Source of the DNA: Coriolopsis trogii | Lineage: Eukaryota; Basidiomycota; Agaricomycetes; Polyporales; Polyporaceae | NCBI GenBank assembly: GCA_020543525.1 | Contig: JAHYIO010000004.1 | Span: forward strand, 2,232,001 to 2,296,000 | Reading direction: 5' to 3' | Length of the DNA stretch: 64,000 nt | Part shown: one piece after another, positions 58,978 to 64,000 of the stretch | How positions within the stretch are numbered: the stretch's first letter is position 1 | Layout of the letters: every line of letters starts with the position of its first letter | Notes under the pieces: generated by a model | Told to the model about the DNA's origin: nothing | The model's database searches: none | What the model saw: only the letters and a program-made list of their open reading frames with translations | Translations under genes and position numbers: made by a program

Positions 58978-61195
58978 ATGTGGCTGCTCAGCGTGGACCG
59001 CGCTGAACTTCACCACTTTGCCAGTTCGAACGATGTCGACGGTGGCTATGCCATTCTTTCACACACTTGGGGAAGAGAGGAGCAGACGTTCCAGGACCTC
59101 CAAGCTCTAAAGGAGAAGTGTCGGATCGAGGGCACGAACCCCCGCGACTTTGTATCAGAGAAGATCCGCGAGAGTTGCTTCCTCGCCGAGCAGGATGGCT
59201 ACATGTGGATCTGGAACGATACCTGCTGCATCGACAAGACGAGCAGTTCAGAGCTCTCGGAGGCGATCAACTCCATGTATCGTTGGTACGCCTCGTCTGA
59301 GGTGTGCTACGCCTACCTCGGAGACGTTCCCAGTGACTGCGATCTGGCTGCCGCTGGTTCTCCCTTCCGCAAGTCGCGCTGGCACACTCGGGGCTGGACG
59401 CTGCAGGAACTGATCGCACCCCCTTTCGTCCTCTTCATCTCTCAAACGTGGACTGTGCTTGGAACCAAGACACAGCTCGCGAATGTTCTCCAAGAGATCT
59501 CGGGCATTGACTCGCGTGTGCTCACTCACGAGGTGCATTTCTCCACCCAGAGTGTCGCCACTCGCATGTCCTGGGCTTCGGCCCGCCAGACGACACGCCT
59601 GGAGGACGAGGCATACTGCCTTATGGGTCTGTTCGGAGTCAACATGCCCACCATCTATGGAGAAGGCCCCCTGGCGTTCCAGCGTCTCCAGAGGAAGATC
59701 ATGAAGCAGTCCTCGGACACGAGCATATTCGTCTGGGGCGACTCCGAAGAGCTCGAAGACACCATTTCCGTGCTGAAACATCAGCAGATTCACGAGAGAA
59801 TCGATTCATTTGAACCCTACCCTCCTCTCGCCCGTTCCCCAAGGGACTTCAACGTCTTTAAGGGTGAGACGATCTACTATTCACCCCAAGAGTCGAAACC
59901 ACTGCAACCGTATCTGCCTCGGCAATGGTTGGAACAAGCATCTGTAAGTCACGTTCTGACTACCCATATTCTTCTCTAACGAACGACCGATGTCTTCACA
60001 GGATGAGCCTGAGGACAGTGAACGGAGATGCCAAGGCCCCTTTGGAGCGCTCGAGCTCCCGAGGTTCGCAAGTACCCCTCACGGAATCGAAGCCCGTTTC
60101 CCTCTCATTGAAACAAACGACGCCACCATCGCAGTGTTAATGTGCCAGACCTCCAGCCACTACATTGGCCTCTTCCTACATCCGTCTCCGCCTTCCCGGT
60201 ACAATCACGACCCTCGCCGGAAGCTGTATCACGCTGGACTAGGTTTCACGCGCGATCGCAATCAGTACATGACGCGACTCGTCTCCCTTGGGAAGGACTA
60301 CTACAACATGACCTTCCTCGGGAAACCCGTCACCGCGGAGTGGCGCGACCTCTGCCTCACGAGCGACAGCAAGGTCAACATGCGTCGAAGCGACCTGTCC
60401 GCGATGATGTCCCCACTCAACTCCATCCATCCTGCGCCGCCTTTTCGCTTCCCACAGTGGATCATAGGACGGTTGAATGCCATGGGGTTAACACAGGTGA
60501 ACCCGGTCAAGATCTACGACCCTCCTCTACTCGCTACCATCAAATTTGAGAACTTGGACCTCGCGGAGGCAATCACCTTCCTTCTGGGAACGTGCAACGG
60601 CTGGGGCAGAAACGCGTCTAGTAGCCCAGCGACTCAGATGTCGCCTGGACAGCGCGCTTCGCCGGGTACTGTGCGCTCCGGGCAGACCGAGACGGCGCAC
60701 TGGGCCAAGGCGTACGTGCACCACGGAGCGAATTGGCATGCCCCAGTCGCTAGTTCTCACAACTGCGACACGGACCACATAGGGACGTGGCTCGATCAGA
60801 CCAAGGAGTTCCGGGACAGCGAGCGAACCGTGCGCCTCTCGTTCAGTCGGTGCTCCTCGACTCCTGCGACAACAGTGGTTGTGGGCGTAGAGCTCTCTGG
60901 ACCTATCTACGAGCGGATGGCGCAGAGCCGAGGCGTAACACTTCCGACGCGTCGACAGCTGGGAACGAGCATTGGCACCCGGAGTGACCTGCGCCGCATG
61001 AGCATGAACACGTATTACAGCCCATCTAGCGTGTCTGGTTCCCCCAACGCCTCTCAACTCTCTGCTCTGTCCTCATTCAGCGCTCTCTCAATACAATCCG
61101 TTCCGACAGCCCCTCCTTCTCCCACAGCGCTCCGGACTGGGGCCATCTCTCGAACACCCAGTGGCACGAGCTCCCGACAGCCGACATTCCCTTGA
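58978..61195 (+). CDS. HET-domain (heterokaryon incompatibility) protein
   Basis: A predicted non-self-recognition protein; HET domains trigger cell death when incompatible hyphae fuse. Two exons, 58978-59943 and 60002-61195, give about 719 residues. The N-terminal HET domain shows MWLLSVDRAELHHF, DVDGGYAILSHTWG, RESCFLAEQDGYMWIWNDTC, SRWHTRGWTLQELIAPP and EDEAYCLMGLFGVNMPT then YGEGPLAFQRLQRK. After the intron come a second folded region (GIEARFPLIE, YIGLFLHPSP) and a Ser/Thr/Pro-rich C-terminus without motifs. No NACHT, WD40 or ankyrin repeats are attached. It lies directly downstream of its decayed tandem copy and of three secreted hydrolases in an accessory region. Confidence 0.92.
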
Positions 61196-62111
61196 ACAAC
61201 AGAGGGAATGCAATTACACTGGGTGCTCATTCGCCGGTTCCCGATGCCGAACTAGCCCTTGGAAGTTCTGAGCAACGTCGGCCGCGCATGCATGGCGACC
61301 CGCACACGAGGTTTGCTTTCCGATGCCCGGTCAAGTGCCGCCGAACCACATCCCCTCTTCTTCCCGACTTATATTTGCTCTTGCTTTGTCTCAACACATC
61401 GTAAACTCGTCGCTCTCGATATTTCAGCTACTTATGGACATTCAGCCACTCGCAACTTGTTTCTACCTCGCTTTATTCTGCTTTGACAACTCGGTGCAAT
61501 CTCGCTCTGTCTTGCTTTCTTCGCTCTCATGTTATAACCAATGCATCACCACTATCTGAACTCGTCGTGCTCTCTCCTCCTTGAACTCTCCCTCTCCCTC
61601 GTCCAGTCGTTTCGTCATGCTCTTCTGTTGTAGACCCAATCCCATGTAAACCTCACTCACCCAGAACATTCAATCTGATCTAAACCTTCCCTCTCACTGA
61701 CTTTGCATCGTACATCCCCGACACTGAGAACGTCGTTTACCTTGAAGAGCTTCAAGGAGGAACAAAGCTGGGAGGGACGAGTTGCTGTCGAGCTTGTTGT
61801 TTTGTCGTCCATGCTTCAAACTCGAAAACTCCCTCCTCAAACTTGCTCCGCAACTCACAGGGTGGAGCCCTCGTTTAGCCATGCCATCTAGTTCAATTCT
61901 ATCACCATTGTATCCGTAAGAGCTTCAAGAGACAGATCGAGTTTGGTACAAACACGATCGTCGTCGCCTACTCCTTCACAGTCGCACTCGAGACTGATCC
62001 AGACAAACATAGGAGTTTATTTGAATTGAAGACAAGTTCTCCAGTCTTACGAGACTATACTATTTGTACTTATGAGGGGTTTATGAGGGGTTGGCGAGGG
62101 TGGCGCTAAAC
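61196..62111. other. Gene-free stretch after the HET gene
   Basis: About 920 bp, C/T-rich on the plus strand. Short open frames without motifs. It is the shared 3' side of convergent genes. Confidence 0.5.
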
Positions 62112-62714
62112 TCAGAACGGAAATATAGTCGATGTATACGTCGTCGCATGTCCGTCTGGAAGGGTGGTGGTCACCACTGTCGGGATCGGCGAGTCGTAGG
62201 TGATCGTCAACGTCGTCGCATGGCCCTCGACAGACGTCGTGCGCGTCGTGACCCAATTGGGGCTCGGACCCCCAGCCGAAGACGGGCTGACGATACAGCC
62301 TGGGGGCGGAGAGGGAGATGTGTACGTCGCCGGCTTCCCGTCGATGGTGGTCGTGACGACAGTCGGTGTCGGAGAGTTGTACGTGATGGTCACTGTGGCT
62401 GGTGGACTGTCGACCGTGACTACCGAGACGGCGCACGAGTTCGTGACGACCGGTGGGGTACCGGTAGGGGGCGGGAATGTCACGGTCGGCCACGGGTCAC
62501 TAATGGCCGTGATCGTGGTCGGCTTGCCATCGATGGTCGTAGTGATCGTAGTGAGGTAGAGGGGGTGCGGAGCTTCGACACCAAACGGCACTGCCATAGC
62601 TGAAGCGGAGGCAACTCGAAGTCAGTATGACAAGTCGACTCCGGAGATGCATGAGAGAAACGTACCTAGCCCAGCGAGGGCAGCAGCTAGCAGAGCTTGA
62701 CCGGTAAAGTTCAT
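62112..62714 (-). CDS. Small secreted Thr-rich repeat protein
   Basis: Exons 62714-62666 and 62599-62112 give about 178 residues. A signal peptide (MNFTGQALLAAALAGLAMA) is split by the intron. The mature protein consists of imperfect repeats such as TTTIDGKPTTIT, TVVTTTIDGKPATYT and TVVTTTLPDGHATTYT, separated by Pro-rich linkers (PPPTGTPP, SPSPPPGC). It ends STIFPF without a clear anchor. There are two cysteines in the mature part. Likely a cell-wall or secreted protein of unknown function. Upstream on the same strand lies another Ser/Thr-rich gene at the window edge. Confidence 0.75.
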
Positions 62715-63740
62715 CACCGCCGCTAATTGTGAGCAGCAGTTCCGGGGGTGCGCCCAATGAAAGTGCAGGAAACTGCTGAGGGCAAATAAGTCGACATCTG
62801 TACCATTCGTGCCTTTATGCTTGAAATCAGTGGGCACCCGAACAGTCTAGATCAAATGGTGGGCGCCCGCGACTGGCCTTTCGAGCTCGAACTGACGACA
62901 TGTGCACAGGGGTTTACGCGGTCTCGCTGTGGTCTTGTGTGTGTCGCCAAGAGACAGCTTGGGAACAGGAAGAAAACCCGAGCCTGAAATTGAGCAAGGA
63001 GACGTCTTCAGGATCTGGATTAGATGTTCCGGAAGAAGAGCGTGAGATGCCATTATACCCGCACAATATGCTATGCGTTGGCAGGTTCGACGTCTCCACC
63101 GTACAATCTGGTAAATCTCCGGGACGGAGCCCGACGAATCAACGGGCATCTCCCGAACCTGACCGATGAAGCAGAAACATCAAATCAAATGTTTAGCACA
63201 CATTCACACCGTCCAGGGAAGTACTGTACCAGGACTGGGCAACCTGCCAGCTGAGGTATCGGCAAGTATGACCTCGAATACACTTGGTGCCTGGAAGGGG
63301 CGGGATTGTTTCGATGATCAGAGCAGGGAAGTTCAAGCGACAAAAGAGCGAAGATGATGGGAGCAAGAGAATTTCATACTACTCGCGACAGCGTGTCCTC
63401 GACGCGTGACCGTGTACGGAATGTCGCACTAGTGTTTCATCTGCGCTCTCGCCCGGGCGAGACCCTTTGCGCTAGAACTCCCGATCCTAGCCCTAGCAGG
63501 CCGCTCTCTGAGCTATGCCTCGTAGGGACGGCCTTCTGTATCAGTCAATAGGTAGTACGCGGCATAACATTCCGCAAAAGAACACAAGTCCAATGTCCTA
63601 TGCAATATAACAGTCAAAGAGTCCACGACGCTCCTCAACCGTCACCTAGTATCCGAGGCTGTTGAGCGTGTCAGCCGACGAAGGAACAAGTTCGGACCAG
63701 GACTTACGTAGGTCTCAGGTCGCCATACTTGGTCAAGTAC
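62715..63740. other. Intergenic region, no gene seen
   Basis: About 1 kb between two minus-strand secreted-protein genes. Only short unmotivated open frames. Confidence 0.45.
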
Positions 63741-64000
63741 TCAATAGACATCGCTGGTGTTGAAGAACGCGCTGGTCGGGTAGGCCTTGGTCGTCGACGG
63801 GGCGGTACCCGACGCATACACAGTCGAGGAGTCCACGACGGTGTAGTTGGCAGTAACACTGGGCTTGACGGTAAAGGACTCGGATGCGGCGGGGAGTGTA
63901 CTGCTAACGGTGATGACGGTGCCCGAGACGGTGGGGGAGTGGTCGTTGACGGTGCCGCTTGGGTAAACAGGATTGGCGACACTAGTGGTACCCCACGGGT
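63741..64000 (-). CDS. 3' part of a Ser/Thr-rich, probably secreted protein (runs off the window)
   Basis: On the minus strand the frame from the window end reads GTTSVANPVYPSGTVNDHS, TVITVSSTLPAASESFTVKP and TTKAYPTSAFFNTSDVY, then TGA at 63743-63741. Rich in Ser, Thr, Val and Ala with Asn-X-Ser/Thr sites, as in fungal surface proteins. The start and any signal peptide lie outside the window. A competing frame over 63704-63982 is Pro/Arg-rich and less likely to be coding. Confidence 0.55.
   Translation of the reverse strand, partial: PWGTTSVANPVYPSGTVNDHSPTVSGTVITVSSTLPAASESFTVKPSVTANYTVVDSSTVYASGTAPSTTKAYPTSAFFNTSDVY

Noticed and set aside
62091..62603. 170-codon plus-strand open frame
   Set aside because: Opposite strand of the secreted repeat protein; Arg-rich composition mirrors the Thr codons of the real gene.

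Overview
This looks like nuclear DNA of a filamentous basidiomycete, most likely an agaricomycete (a polypore- or mushroom-type fungus). Genes are compact and split by many introns of about 50-60 nt with GT..AG ends. Housekeeping eukaryotic genes (EMC1, DIS3/RRP44, CSN3, a WRAP53/TCAB1-like WD40 protein) sit between families typical of these fungi: F-box/leucine-rich proteins, a cytochrome P450, secreted S33-type alpha/beta hydrolases and a HET-domain protein. Species assignment is inference; the gene structures were read by eye from splice signals and paralogue comparison.

Layout. 1-9.2 kb: a 516-bp palindrome-ended MITE, two members of an unrecognised protein family (called Fam1 here), and a Ty1/copia element with apparently identical LTRs but no reverse-transcriptase core. 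9.9-13.4 kb: a methionine sulfoxide reductase A gene (minus) and an F-box/LRR gene with a homopolymer frameshift. 14.4-36.3 kb: a mostly single-copy core of EMC1 (-), histidine acid phosphatase (-), DIS3 (+), P450 (+), WRAP53-like (-), CSN3 (+) and a TPR-F-box-LRR gene (+). 37.0-46.4 kb: a second msrA (+), S33 hydrolase A (+), a third Fam1 copy (-) with a nonsense codon, a second copy of the MITE, and a second F-box/LRR gene (-) split by a 1046-bp insertion with a 9-bp target duplication. 46.4-49.2 kb: non-coding and repeat-rich, with a 492-bp hAT-like element. 49.2-55.9 kb: S33 hydrolases B (-) and C (+), divergently arranged. 56.2-61.2 kb: a decayed HET-domain gene followed by an intact one. 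62.1-64.0 kb: one small secreted repeat protein and the 3' part of another Ser/Thr-rich gene, both minus.

How it fits together. The core genes act in separate cellular processes (ER membrane insertion, exosome RNA decay, Cajal-body/telomerase RNA trafficking, COP9 deneddylation) and form no pathway. The flanks are an accessory, duplication-prone environment: Fam1, msrA, F-box, S33 and HET genes are all present in two or three copies. The left Fam1(+)/msrA(-) pair and the right msrA(+)/Fam1(-) pair look like an inverted duplication around the core. At least four kinds of transposable element have landed in the flanks, one of them inside an F-box exon. The strongest items for follow-up are the uncharacterised Fam1 family, the conserved 11-nt microexon of the S33 genes, the 7-nt first exon of the msrA pair, and the clean target-site duplications.
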